Shown here: one piece after another, positions 7,715-16,107 of the stretch
How positions within the stretch are numbered: the stretch's first letter is position 1
Layout: every line of letters begins with the position of its first letter
From: DAOTTX01 sp034437515
GTDB lineage: Bacteria > Chloroflexota > Anaerolineae > Aggregatilineales > Phototrophicaceae
Reading direction: 5' to 3'
Assembly (NCBI GenBank): GCA_034437515.1
Contig: DAOTTX010000033.1
Coordinates: 1-37,125, forward strand
Length of the DNA stretch: 37,125 nt
Translations under genes and position numbers: made by a program
Notes under the pieces: model-generated
Told to the model about the DNA's origin: nothing
What the model saw: only the letters and a program-made list of their open reading frames with translations
Databases searched by the model: none

Positions 7715-10700
7715 ATCGATACCGGGCAGCTCACCGAGACAAAAAAAGTCGAATATGCCATCAGCCTGCTGCGGGAAAACATTCGGAACCCACGCACTCT
7801 GCAACAAGCACTCCATACCGATGAAATGCTCAGCGCCTGGGAAGTCCCAAATTCGACTCGTATCGCCGCTCTTATGATGCCGGTCGTGCGCTATGATTTC
7901 GTCTCAGAAACCGAAGTGACGAAAGCCTTCGGGCAGCGGGTGATGCAACTCGCACGCTTTGCGAATAACCTCATCCTCTATGACGGCACGAAAGAGATTC
8001 GCCGCCGGCCCCCACCCGCTGAAGTGCTGCACGCACAGATGCTGCGCCGATTGTTCATCACCGCCTATGCGGATTTAGACGCCGTGCTCATCTGTGCGGC
8101 GGTACGCCTCGCTGCCGTCCAACAACTCGATGAGATACATAATGAGATCGACCGACAGACCTGGGCGCAAAAAAGCATGGCGGTCTACGTGCCGCTGATG
8201 GAAATGCTCGGCCTGTGGCTGCACCGGCACGATCTAAGCAGTTCCAACCTGCGCGTCCTCCAACCAACACTCTACAGCGAGTTCGAACAGTACTTAATCG
8301 AATACGAAGAACAGAATATCCGCTTATTTGACCGCATCGAGTACGAGCTTTACGGCCTATTAGACGAAAGCGGTATCCGTGAAACACAGGTGCGGCTGCA
8401 TCAACCTACCCCTGGCAGCCTCTACCGCCGTATGGAAGAAGCCGAACGCCGGGGAGAGCGCTTCGATCCGTCGGATATGCGCCCCACCCGCATCGACGTG
8501 CTGGTCGAAAACGAGCGCGATTGCTATGTGACGTTGGGCATCATCCACCAACGCTGGAAGCCCGCCCACCGGCAGGGATCGTTTGCCGAGGGGCGTTTTC
8601 TGGATTTCATCGCCGCGCCTCGTTATAACGGCTACCGTTGCTTGATCACGACCGTGCTATGTGAAGAACCCGCCGCCGCCCCGGACGAAGACAACCATTA
8701 CCGGCTGGTTGAGTTCCGCATCCGCACCCGTGAGATGGAAGCGATCAATATTTACGGCATCGTCGCCGCCATGCAATATGACAACCCTTTAGACGATGTC
8801 TGGTGGGAAGATCAGGCCGTGAGACAGGCGATAACTCGTAACAGCGGTGACTTACACGGACAGCCGTTTTGCGTCTTCGTGCCGACTGGCGAAGTTATTT
8901 ACCCCCTTAAACCAGACAGCACCCTGGTTGACCTGGCCTTCCGTTTATATTCCGCGACCGGCCCCTATGCGCGGGATTTCCTGGTCAACGGGCGTAAATC
9001 CAATTACGACCGCAAACTCAAACATTGTGATCTGGTGTCGATCCAATACGACATGCAATACCCCAGCATCCAGCCGGATTGGGAGGAGCACGCCCGTACA
9101 ACCGGTGTCCAGCGACAGATTCGGCGCTTCTTACGACAGAGCGAACGCTCCCCACATAAGGGCCGCCAGTTGATCGACCAGATCCTCGAACGTGAAAACA
9201 AAATCTATCGGATGCGCTTTCCAGAAGAAAAAGTCGAGAAAGCACTGAACACGCTGACAAAAGATTTCAACTGCGCCACGTTGGAAGCGTTATACATCAA
9301 AGTGCAAGAAAACATCATCTCACCGGATGAAGTCGTCGCGGCGATGATCGAAGCCGAGTTAGTCGAACACATCATCTGCACGGACGGCACCCCCTGGCCC
9401 GCTGCAAACTTCAAGATCGCGCAAACCTGGATGCAAGAAAAAGGTGACCGCAAGTGGGATCGTGATGTGCGGGTGATGCCGGGCGCAGACATCGCCGGAC
9501 GGGTGGTCGAAGAAGGCGACCGGGAGATCATCGTGGTGCATCGCGCCGATCATCCACAAGCCCCGGCTGAAGCCAACGCGGTCGCGCTCCACTGGCGACC
9601 ACAAACCACACAGCGCGAGTCAGTCGAAGTGGTCATCACCGCATCCCCGCGTGAAAGCATCGCCGGGCGCATCCTCAAGACGGTTTACGATCTAGGTGAG
9701 GACAACATCCAGCAAGGGGTGTCACTGCATCGCTTCCAGGCGGAGATGAAAGACGGCTCTGCTGTGATTGACATGATTATCGACGCGCCCTCGTTCGATG
9801 GCATCCACGACATGCAAAACGCGCTCGACAAGCTGCGTAAGGACGGTATCATCGCAGATTTTAACATCTGGCAACTGTTCCCCGGTCAAAAGATGCTGCT
9901 TGCCGGCAAGCTGGATAAGCGCCAGCAGAATCCATACACGCTGCAACAGGTGCGCGACCGGACGATGTTCTTCGGGCGTGACGCGGAAATTACCCGCGTG
10001 GTAGAAACCGTCAGCAACGCCCGCCCGTTGATCGTCATTTACGGGCAAAAGCGCATCGGCAAAACCTCACTGATGCACCATCTCGCCGAATACGTGCTGC
10101 CGCAGGCTTGTGATGTGATCCCGGTCATGGTGACCGCACACCGGCTCTCACCGTTCACCCCGGCGACGTTTTTGCTTAGTCTGGTCGGCGCGGCGCTGAC
10201 GAAGGTCAACCGCAGCGAAGACCGCAAAGGGTTAAAGCTCAAAGAGCAGGATTTCAAGACCGACCCTTACGGCACCTTCGCGGATTGGGTGGGGCGCGTG
10301 CAGCAGCGTCTACGGGGGACGCGGCTGCTGTTCATGGTGGATGAGTTTACCCGCGCCGAGGAAGAATGCCAGCGTGGACGCCTCGACGAGACCTTTTTCG
10401 ACGGGATGCAGTCGCTGGTCGATAACCACGATGTCGGCTTCTTATTGTGTGTTCATGACAATATCTATAATGATAAAAACAGCCATAGTTTCGGCTTGTT
10501 CCAGCGTGGGATGCCCGTTCCGCTGCAATCGCTTGACCCCGTCGCAGCAGCACGCCTCGTCCGCCAACCGATGGAACGCATCTATCGTTTTGATGACGAG
10601 GTCGTCCAGTACATCCTGAGGTTGACCGACTGTCATCCATATTTTATTCACGCCCTATGCCTGGAGATCAACACATTGATGAAAGACGCGCCGTCTAATG

Positions 10701-11083
10701 AAGTCACTCAGATGCATGTCGATCAAGCAGCGTTGAAGCTCATGCGTACCGGCAATCATTACTTCAATCATTTCCGCAGTGCCACCGATGATTTCAGTTG
10801 GGAAGTGGTCAAAGTGCTGGCCTACCTCGCCGATGAAGACATCCCCTGGGTGACACGAGATGAGCTACAAGCCGCCCTCCAGGCGCAGGGCGTCACAGAC
10901 CAGAAGATCAGCGAGCGTATGAGAGTTTCTAATGCGCTGCAACTGCTAAAGCAATCCGACATCATTGATGCACAGATCGAAGATGGCATCGTGCGCTATA
11001 GTATCCCGGTCGGACTATTTCACCGTTGGTTGCGCCAGTTGACCAACCCCTTGATTACACGGGATATACGACAGGAAAACTAA
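7715..11083 (+). CDS. RelA/SpoT-like protein fused to a C-terminal P-loop (STAND/AAA-like) ATPase and winged helix
   Basis: About 1122 residues. The N-terminal half is a long RelA/SpoT homolog: an inactive HD domain (the HD dyad of 'LLHDVVED' reads MP here, as RelA reads FP); a ppGpp synthetase-like domain (~225-350) keeping Asp in SDMRPTR, NGY and Glu in VEFRIRTREM, but with Lys of RFKDY changed to Leu and LHT to LIT; a TGS domain (~385-445); helical region; a RIS-like segment with HRADHP (~609); and an ACT domain (~635-720). It is fused to a P-loop ATPase with Walker A GQKRIGKTS (~777-785) and Walker B LLFMVDE (~871-877), then a winged-helix-like end. An ATPase fused to full RelA is not an arrangement I know. 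Coding-like sequence extends upstream of the first ATG (7826) to AUC at 7715, 7 nt after AAAGGAG; a TAG at 7679 closes the frame and no AUG, GUG or UUG is available. Likely role: alarmone-type signalling gated by the ATPase (inference); synthetase activity is uncertain. Confidence 0.82.
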   Translation: MDTGQLTETKKVEYAISLLRENIRNPRTLQQALHTDEMLSAWEVPNSTRIAALMMPVVRYDFVSETEVTKAFGQRVMQLARFANNLILYDGTKEIRRRPPPAEVLHAQMLRRLFITAYADLDAVLICAAVRLAAVQQLDEIHNEIDRQTWAQKSMAVYVPLMEMLGLWLHRHDLSSSNLRVLQPTLYSEFEQYLIEYEEQNIRLFDRIEYELYGLLDESGIRETQVRLHQPTPGSLYRRMEEAERRGERFDPSDMRPTRIDVLVENERDCYVTLGIIHQRWKPAHRQGSFAEGRFLDFIAAPRYNGYRCLITTVLCEEPAAAPDEDNHYRLVEFRIRTREMEAINIYGIVAAMQYDNPLDDVWWEDQAVRQAITRNSGDLHGQPFCVFVPTGEVIYPLKPDSTLVDLAFRLYSATGPYARDFLVNGRKSNYDRKLKHCDLVSIQYDMQYPSIQPDWEEHARTTGVQRQIRRFLRQSERSPHKGRQLIDQILERENKIYRMRFPEEKVEKALNTLTKDFNCATLEALYIKVQENIISPDEVVAAMIEAELVEHIICTDGTPWPAANFKIAQTWMQEKGDRKWDRDVRVMPGADIAGRVVEEGDREIIVVHRADHPQAPAEANAVALHWRPQTTQRESVEVVITASPRESIAGRILKTVYDLGEDNIQQGVSLHRFQAEMKDGSAVIDMIIDAPSFDGIHDMQNALDKLRKDGIIADFNIWQLFPGQKMLLAGKLDKRQQNPYTLQQVRDRTMFFGRDAEITRVVETVSNARPLIVIYGQKRIGKTSLMHHLAEYVLPQACDVIPVMVTAHRLSPFTPATFLLSLVGAALTKVNRSEDRKGLKLKEQDFKTDPYGTFADWVGRVQQRLRGTRLLFMVDEFTRAEEECQRGRLDETFFDGMQSLVDNHDVGFLLCVHDNIYNDKNSHSFGLFQRGMPVPLQSLDPVAAARLVRQPMERIYRFDDEVVQYILRLTDCHPYFIHALCLEINTLMKDAPSNEVTQMHVDQAALKLMRTGNHYFNHFRSATDDFSWEVVKVLAYLADEDIPWVTRDELQAALQAQGVTDQKISERMRVSNALQLLKQSDIIDAQIEDGIVRYSIPVGLFHRWLRQLTNPLITRDIRQEN

Positions 11084-11085
11084 TT

Positions 11086-12528
11086 ATGACTTCGCAAAAT
11101 CCTTACACATCAATGCTCGTAAAGTTTAACGCCGACTGCTTTTACGGTCGCGCAGATGAGATCATCAGTATCTTAGGCGTCATCACCGGCACCCATAGCT
11201 CCGGGCACGCTATTTATGGCATCCGCACCATCGGTAAAACGACCTTGCTCAGGTATCTAAAAGCACCGACCGGTGCGCTGCAAAAATACGCAGATTACGT
11301 CTCACCGGCCTATCGTCCCGGTGGTGGCAAGCATCTATTGTTTGTTTACCATAACTTCCACAGCTACAGCAAAGACGACGGCAGTATCTTCCATGTGATG
11401 CTCAATGAACTTGCTGACGAATTGTTCGACGACCCCCGCATCGGCGACCAGGTTGAAGTCCCCTACTTCGCGCCAGAAGAGGAACGCGGCACTGTGCTGG
11501 AAGGTTTACGTAAAGTGCTGGCGACTCTCAGCACAGATTGGCACACGCGCATCGTCTTCTTCCTCGACGACTTCGACATGCCGCTGACGAAAAACATCAT
11601 CGACGCGGATGACGACAATCTACTGCGCACGCTAAGTGATAGTGCCGCCTTGATTATCTCCACCGAGGAGCCGATTTCCATCTTGCGACCGGATATGCAG
11701 GAAAGCTCACCGCTGCTCGGCATCTTGCGCCCGGAGGTAATCGACCTGCTTAAAGTCCAGGAAGCACGAGAACTCATCAACGACCCGCTAGGTGGCTTGC
11801 CGATGTCGTTTTCCGAGGCCGAGCAAAAATTCCTCATCGAAGTCGGCGGCAGACAACCCTTTACGCTCACCGCCGCCTGTGAACTCTACTACAACATGCG
11901 CCAGGAATATCCCGATCTGGGTGAAATGCTGCACGACAGCAGCAACCGAACGACACTACAAATTCAATTTGTCTCTCGCCTTGTGGGGTTGCCGCACGTC
12001 CATAAGATCTTACAGATGACGTGGGAGAAGCTCAAAGACACCGAAAAACAAGCCCTACAACAGATGGCAAACGGCCTCAACACCACCGTAAACGGCAGCC
12101 GCAACACCATCGCTGGCCGGCTGACGAACAAATCACTGGTCTACCTCGATTTGCGACACGGCATATACTGCATCTTTAGCGAGGTCTTCGCCTATTTCGT
12201 CCGGCAGGTGACCAGCAGCGACATCGAAGGGCCGACCATCCACATTAATAAGCATGAAAAGAACACACAACCGCCGGAAAAAGTCGTCAACAACCTCTCA
12301 CCGATTGATCGTTCGGTGCTGGAATATCTCACCGCGCACGCAAACCAGACCTGCACGTTTGATGAACTACTCGACGCCGTATGGGAAGAAGAGGAAGAGA
12401 AATCCAAGCGGGCATTAGAAGCATCGGTCTATAGATTGCGCCGCAGCATCGGCAACTACGGTGCAATCAAAAATGTGCGCGGGAAAGGCTACAAATTCAC
12501 ATCCGAAGGGATGGTCAGCGCCCAATAG
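11086..12528 (+). CDS. P-loop ATPase with C-terminal OmpR/PhoB-type DNA-binding domain
   Basis: A 480-residue protein starting at ATG 11086, two nt after the upstream stop, with AGGAAA as RBS. An earlier in-frame ATG at 11026 lies inside the upstream gene and is less likely. The N-terminal ATPase (NPYTSML...FYGRADEI) resembles the ATPase end of the preceding protein: Walker A GIRTIGKTT (~45-53) and Walker B RIVFFLDDFD (~160-170). A helical middle follows. The last ~75 residues form a winged helix of the Trans_reg_C type, with SVYRLRRSI as recognition helix and NVRGKGYKF as the wing hairpin. There is no receiver domain. I infer a STAND-like sensor-regulator; the paired boxes upstream of the operon are obvious candidate targets. 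The two ATPases could oligomerise together. Confidence 0.82.
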   Translation: MTSQNPYTSMLVKFNADCFYGRADEIISILGVITGTHSSGHAIYGIRTIGKTTLLRYLKAPTGALQKYADYVSPAYRPGGGKHLLFVYHNFHSYSKDDGSIFHVMLNELADELFDDPRIGDQVEVPYFAPEEERGTVLEGLRKVLATLSTDWHTRIVFFLDDFDMPLTKNIIDADDDNLLRTLSDSAALIISTEEPISILRPDMQESSPLLGILRPEVIDLLKVQEARELINDPLGGLPMSFSEAEQKFLIEVGGRQPFTLTAACELYYNMRQEYPDLGEMLHDSSNRTTLQIQFVSRLVGLPHVHKILQMTWEKLKDTEKQALQQMANGLNTTVNGSRNTIAGRLTNKSLVYLDLRHGIYCIFSEVFAYFVRQVTSSDIEGPTIHINKHEKNTQPPEKVVNNLSPIDRSVLEYLTAHANQTCTFDELLDAVWEEEEEKSKRALEASVYRLRRSIGNYGAIKNVRGKGYKFTSEGMVSAQ

Positions 12529-12582
12529 AGTAAGATCATTTCCCTCGCAGCGTCTATAAAATATGCAGCGAAGGAGATACAA

Positions 12583-13302
12583 ATGAAAAATGAAACGCTA
12601 GTCACCACTGATGATCGTGGTCTGAAGAAGATATTAGGGCAGAAGCTGCCCGCAATGGTCGTGCTCTACGATGGCGACGAGAAAAAAGATAAACCGTTGA
12701 TCGACGCGCTCAAGCGTGAGGCCAAGCGCCACAGCGATGATTGTCTCATCATCCGCGTGGACGTAAGCGAAAATCCTCAAACCCTGGCAAAATACGATCA
12801 CCCCGAACTGCCCGCGCTGATCACACTCACCCCGGCATTCTTTGGACGCAAAACCAAGTCCAGAGCCGAGGAAGTCCGCCCGTCGGACGTGCGCAATCAC
12901 CTCGCGCATCTGTTGCAGGACAAGCCACTGCCACAAGACAAACCCAAACGCAGCGAACAATCCACCGGCGTGACGGTACAGCCGATCGCCGTGAGTGATC
13001 GCAACTTCCGTAAGGTCGTGCTCAAGAGCAAGCAACCGGTTCTGGTCGATTTTTGGGCGGCATGGTGTGGCCCGTGCCAGACCATCGCGCCATTCGTCGA
13101 GCAACTTGCGGATAAGTACAAAGGGCAGATCAAAGTCGCCAAGCTGGATACCGAGAACAACCAGCGCGTCCCGGCAGAATATCAGATTCAATCCATCCCC
13201 ACGTTTATCATCTTCGAGGGTGGGCAACCGGTCGGGCGCATCACCGGCGCTAGCCCCGGTGCCATCGAGGGGATGATCGCTGATGTGCTGATTCCCGAAT
13301 AA
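12583..13302 (+). CDS. Double thioredoxin-fold protein (degenerate N-terminal domain, active WCGPC C-terminal domain)
   Basis: 239 residues with an AAGGAG RBS 8 nt before ATG. Residues 1-115 look like a thioredoxin fold lacking the CxxC (AMVVLYDGDEKKDKPLIDAL, then LIIRVDVSENP and ELPALITL). Residues ~130-239 are canonical thioredoxin: VDFWAAWCGPC, then KLDTENN and IPTFIIFEGG with the cis-Pro. No signal peptide is visible, so it is cytoplasmic. It would reduce disulfides using thioredoxin reductase. It lies 54 nt after the ATPase-wHTH gene on the same strand, so it is probably part of the operon, perhaps keeping one of the system's proteins reduced (inference). Confidence 0.85.
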   Translation: MKNETLVTTDDRGLKKILGQKLPAMVVLYDGDEKKDKPLIDALKREAKRHSDDCLIIRVDVSENPQTLAKYDHPELPALITLTPAFFGRKTKSRAEEVRPSDVRNHLAHLLQDKPLPQDKPKRSEQSTGVTVQPIAVSDRNFRKVVLKSKQPVLVDFWAAWCGPCQTIAPFVEQLADKYKGQIKVAKLDTENNQRVPAEYQIQSIPTFIIFEGGQPVGRITGASPGAIEGMIADVLIPE

Positions 13303-13313
13303 AAGACACGCAT

Positions 13314-13520
13314 ATGGGTAAGAAAAACAAAAAGAAACAGTTCAAAAGTTACACGAAAAAGCTTAAGAAGAACAACACCGGCAGGCCCCACCCGGCTACA
13401 AGATCGTGGTCATTGATCGCGGCGCAGCGAGCTTCAACATGCCAGCAGACTGGATCATCGCCGACCTGGATCCAATCGAAATCCATGATGCGGAGCCGCC
13501 CGACGATAAGATTCGATTGA
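13314..13520 (+). CDS. Short Lys-rich ORF, likely 5' part of a frame-disrupted gene
   Basis: ATG at 13314 begins 11 nt after the thioredoxin stop and encodes a very basic start (MGKKNKKKQFKSYTKKLKK). After ~22 residues the translation loses protein-like character, while the -1 frame becomes a convincing protein (PPGYKIVVIDRG). The two frames together look like one gene, with the break between about 13367 and 13400, where a run of C residues occurs. It may be a real mutation, a sequencing error or, less likely, programmed slippage. Confidence 0.35.
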   Translation: MGKKNKKKQFKSYTKKLKKNNTGRPHPATRSWSLIAAQRASTCQQTGSSPTWIQSKSMMRSRPTIRFD

Positions 13521-13891
13521 AGGTGACGGTGTTCGGATTCGGCAAGGGGATCGACTGGTCGAAACTGCCACTGTCGGCGCTTTTCGCGCTGGCGCTCAAG
13601 CAGGAAACATCTGAGAAGAACATCCCGCTCGAACGCAGCGACATCACCCAGTACGAACGCGACGACATCGAGGTTTTGTGGGTGGAAGATCGTTTCACCG
13701 ATTCGGTTGAAAAGCGCGACGCTCACAGCCGAATCGGGATCGCACGCGGATTTGACATACACGTTCTCATCACGGTCGATTTTTGGCCTGAAGACCGCGA
13801 ACGTGCCATCCGTGCCTGGTCTGAGGTATTGCGTTCTCTGCAATTAGGCCGCGAGATCGACGACCCGACAAAGGGTGTCACCCTGCATTAA
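13406..13891 (+). CDS. Unrecognised small protein, possibly PsbP/Mog1-like fold; 5' end frame-disrupted
   Basis: GTG at 13406 opens a 161-residue frame, but coding character begins earlier (frame open from 13367) and no RBS precedes the GTG. The true N-terminus is therefore probably the Lys-rich ORF at 13314, joined by a -1 shift. The pattern 'IVVIDRGAASFNMPADW' near the start and a terminal 'AWSEVLRSLQLG' recall PsbP/Mog1/DUF1795-like proteins, which is only a fold-level guess. No catalytic motif or signal peptide is apparent. It ends 14 bp inside the 3' end of galT on the opposite strand. As the last gene of the RelA-ATPase series it may belong to that operon. Confidence 0.55.
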   Translation: MVIDRGAASFNMPADWIIADLDPIEIHDAEPPDDKIRLKVTVFGFGKGIDWSKLPLSALFALALKQETSEKNIPLERSDITQYERDDIEVLWVEDRFTDSVEKRDAHSRIGIARGFDIHVLITVDFWPEDRERAIRAWSEVLRSLQLGREIDDPTKGVTLH

Positions 13892-14879
13892 TCGCTGCGG
13901 CGTTGTCCTCCGGCAGTGTAGGATTCACCCGAATGCCCGACCCCAACTCGAAACCCGCACGGGTAATCATCCGAGGACGAATACGCACATACCAGTGTAG
14001 ATAGGGTGCGTTCATCTCGTGCTGGGGTGCAGATTGGACGATCAGGTTATAATCCGGGTCATCGAGGTTGCGCCGCAGCCGCCTCAGCAAATCACGCAGC
14101 AGATACGCGAGATCATGCCGCTGCATCTCCGTCGCCTGGCTGAAATCTGCTTGTTGCACACGAGGCACGATCCAAATTTCATACGGCACTTCAGCCGCGT
14201 ATGGCACGAACGCCACATACGAGTCGTCATGCGCGACCACACGCTCACCTTCGTTTTCTTCCTGCTGCATCAACTCACCGACTAAATCACATCCGTATTG
14301 ATGATGGTAGCGTTCAGCCAGGTCATCGTACTGCCGTGTCCATTGTGCGACGATGGACGTCGCAATAATCTGTGCATGCGGATGTCGCAATGATGTCCCC
14401 GCTCCTTCCCCATGGTTACGAAATAAGATTACCTGGCGAGTGTCTGAACGTTGTATCAGCGTGGTATAGCGTTGATGATAGGTTTCAATCACGGTTTCGA
14501 TAGCGGTATCTTGCATCGTCGTTAGATCACCGTCATGTTGCGGTGTCTCAATGATGACCTCATGTCGTCCGTGTACGGGTGCCGCAGTGAACATACCGCG
14601 GGAGTGTCTCCCAGCAGGCGCAGATGCCATCACCACCGGATACTTGTTAGGCACGACTCGCGTCTGCCAGCCCTCACCTGTTGAATTCGGGTATTCGACA
14701 CGGACTTCGGTCAATTGATCTTCGTTACCAGGGCAAAACGGGCAATCTGGTTCGTAAGCGTGTGTAGCGCGTGTTGAAGACTCAGGTTGGTCATGATCGT
14801 GTGGACGCTCGCCCCGGTTTGGCGCATAGATTACCCAACGCCCGGTAATGCGATTAAAGCGCATGTGTTGTTCGTTCAT
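13878..14879 (-). CDS. galT: Galactose-1-phosphate uridylyltransferase
   Basis: 333 residues, normal for GalT. It exchanges galactose-1-phosphate with UDP-glucose to give glucose-1-phosphate and UDP-galactose (Leloir pathway), in the cytoplasm. The nucleophilic His lies in HPHAQ (166-170). The zinc-binding CPFC is at 46-49, NKYP at 78-81, and GEGAGTS precedes the active site. Its ATG overlaps the TGA of treT as ATGA, so the two are translationally coupled. The sugar-nucleotide link fits the neighbour: trehalose synthase of the TreT type uses NDP-glucose. Confidence 0.93.
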   Translation of the reverse strand: MNEQHMRFNRITGRWVIYAPNRGERPHDHDQPESSTRATHAYEPDCPFCPGNEDQLTEVRVEYPNSTGEGWQTRVVPNKYPVVMASAPAGRHSRGMFTAAPVHGRHEVIIETPQHDGDLTTMQDTAIETVIETYHQRYTTLIQRSDTRQVILFRNHGEGAGTSLRHPHAQIIATSIVAQWTRQYDDLAERYHHQYGCDLVGELMQQEENEGERVVAHDDSYVAFVPYAAEVPYEIWIVPRVQQADFSQATEMQRHDLAYLLRDLLRRLRRNLDDPDYNLIVQSAPQHEMNAPYLHWYVRIRPRMITRAGFELGSGIRVNPTLPEDNAAAINAG

Positions 14880-16102
14880 AGACGGGTCTTCAGCGTAAAG
14901 TCGCTCTCAAAGCTACCAAGCAGATCAAAATAGCTCTCTAACAGACGGATCATCAGAAACTGCTCACGTACGGTCTCACGCGCCTTTTCGCCCAGACGCT
15001 CACGTAGCGACTCATCCTGCACCAGTTGGACGATACGCTCTGCGGTTTCGTCAATGGAATTCACCAGGAAGCCGTTTTCACCGTCTTCGATCTGGTAGCG
15101 GATGCCGCCGACGTTCCCGCCGATGACCGCCGCCCGCTTCCACATCGCTTCGGTCACGGTTAAACCGAACCCCTCGCGGATAGACTTCTGCACGACCACC
15201 GCCGCTTTACTCTGCAAGGCGTTGACCAGTGCCGTATCTTCCTGAGACATAATGTAAATATCATCACTCTCATACTGAAGCAGCGAGTCATAGACTTTTT
15301 TGCCTTCCGGGTCGTCCGAGGCAATGTTGCCGAGTAACACCAGTATCACATCGACTTCTTCGCGAGCTTTTTGAAATGCTTTGATAACACCCTCAGGGTC
15401 TTTCCATTTATCAAACCGGGAGATCTGGGTCACAATCGGTCGATCAGTCGGAATATTATAATGATCGAAACGATCTTGCATCTCTTCTTCACTCAGCGGA
15501 CGATTTTTCGTCGTGAATGGATCAATCGCCGGGTACATAAAGACGTGAGGCGTGTTAAGGTCCTGCGCGTAGTCTTCGAGAGTAAAAACTGCCGCGTCAT
15601 ATGCTTCGATGATCGGTCGTAAGTAGCGCCATAGTTCCTTATCCGGCTCTGTCAAATCAACATGGCAATGCCAGATCCACGGACCACGCTTGCGGTAGTG
15701 CTGGATCATCGGTAGCGGTTGCGGATCATGGATGATGACACGATCATGGTCAATGTGATTGCGCAGTGCGTTTTCGCTGATGACGGACTCGTAGATTTCC
15801 TTCTTACGGTCGGATAAGTTGATCTCGCTGCCCTGAAGCGCGTTATGCATCTTCTTAGTCACACTGAAGAAATCCGGTGCGCCCTGGATCACACGCCAAC
15901 CGGTCTCAACCCCGGCGATGTTCATCAAAATCGTCAAAGAAGAAAGCAACTCCGCGACTCCCCCGCCGTAATAGGTTGAATTGACGTGAGTAACATGGAG
16001 ATCGCTCAGTGTATCGGCCTTCTTGCGGATGCGCTCGACCATCTCCGAACCTACGTATTTTTCGTAATCTCCCAGTTGAATGTTGCTATCTCTTTGCATC
16101 AT
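14876..16102 (-). CDS. treT: Trehalose synthase / GT4-family glycosyltransferase (TreT-like)
   Basis: 408 residues with GT-B fold. The start region HVTHVNSTYYGGGVAELL and the WIWHCHVDLT segment are characteristic of trehalose glycosyltransferring synthases, which join NDP-glucose and glucose. ISRFDKWKDPEGVI begins the donor domain, and EGFGLTVTEAMW (~315) gives the E-x7-E donor-binding motif. The product is cytoplasmic. Two adjacent ATG codons are possible starts, with AAGG just upstream. It sits between acyP (5-nt gap) and galT (4-nt overlap). A related GT4 enzyme with another acceptor remains possible. Confidence 0.85.
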   Translation of the reverse strand: MMQRDSNIQLGDYEKYVGSEMVERIRKKADTLSDLHVTHVNSTYYGGGVAELLSSLTILMNIAGVETGWRVIQGAPDFFSVTKKMHNALQGSEINLSDRKKEIYESVISENALRNHIDHDRVIIHDPQPLPMIQHYRKRGPWIWHCHVDLTEPDKELWRYLRPIIEAYDAAVFTLEDYAQDLNTPHVFMYPAIDPFTTKNRPLSEEEMQDRFDHYNIPTDRPIVTQISRFDKWKDPEGVIKAFQKAREEVDVILVLLGNIASDDPEGKKVYDSLLQYESDDIYIMSQEDTALVNALQSKAAVVVQKSIREGFGLTVTEAMWKRAAVIGGNVGGIRYQIEDGENGFLVNSIDETAERIVQLVQDESLRERLGEKARETVREQFLMIRLLESYFDLLGSFESDFTLKTRL

Positions 16103-16107
16103 GATCC

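Noticed and set aside
11026..11085. Longer start for the ATPase-wHTH protein at ATG 11026
   Set aside because: The 20 extra residues lie inside the preceding gene and have no RBS, while ATG 11086 has AGGAAA just upstream and starts the conserved NPYTSML region.
13353..13400. Programmed -1 frameshift at AAAAAG in the Lys-rich ORF
   Set aside because: Slipping at AAAAAG would hit TAA at 13364 in the new frame; a shift must occur further downstream, where only a C-run is present, so a mutation or sequence error is more likely.
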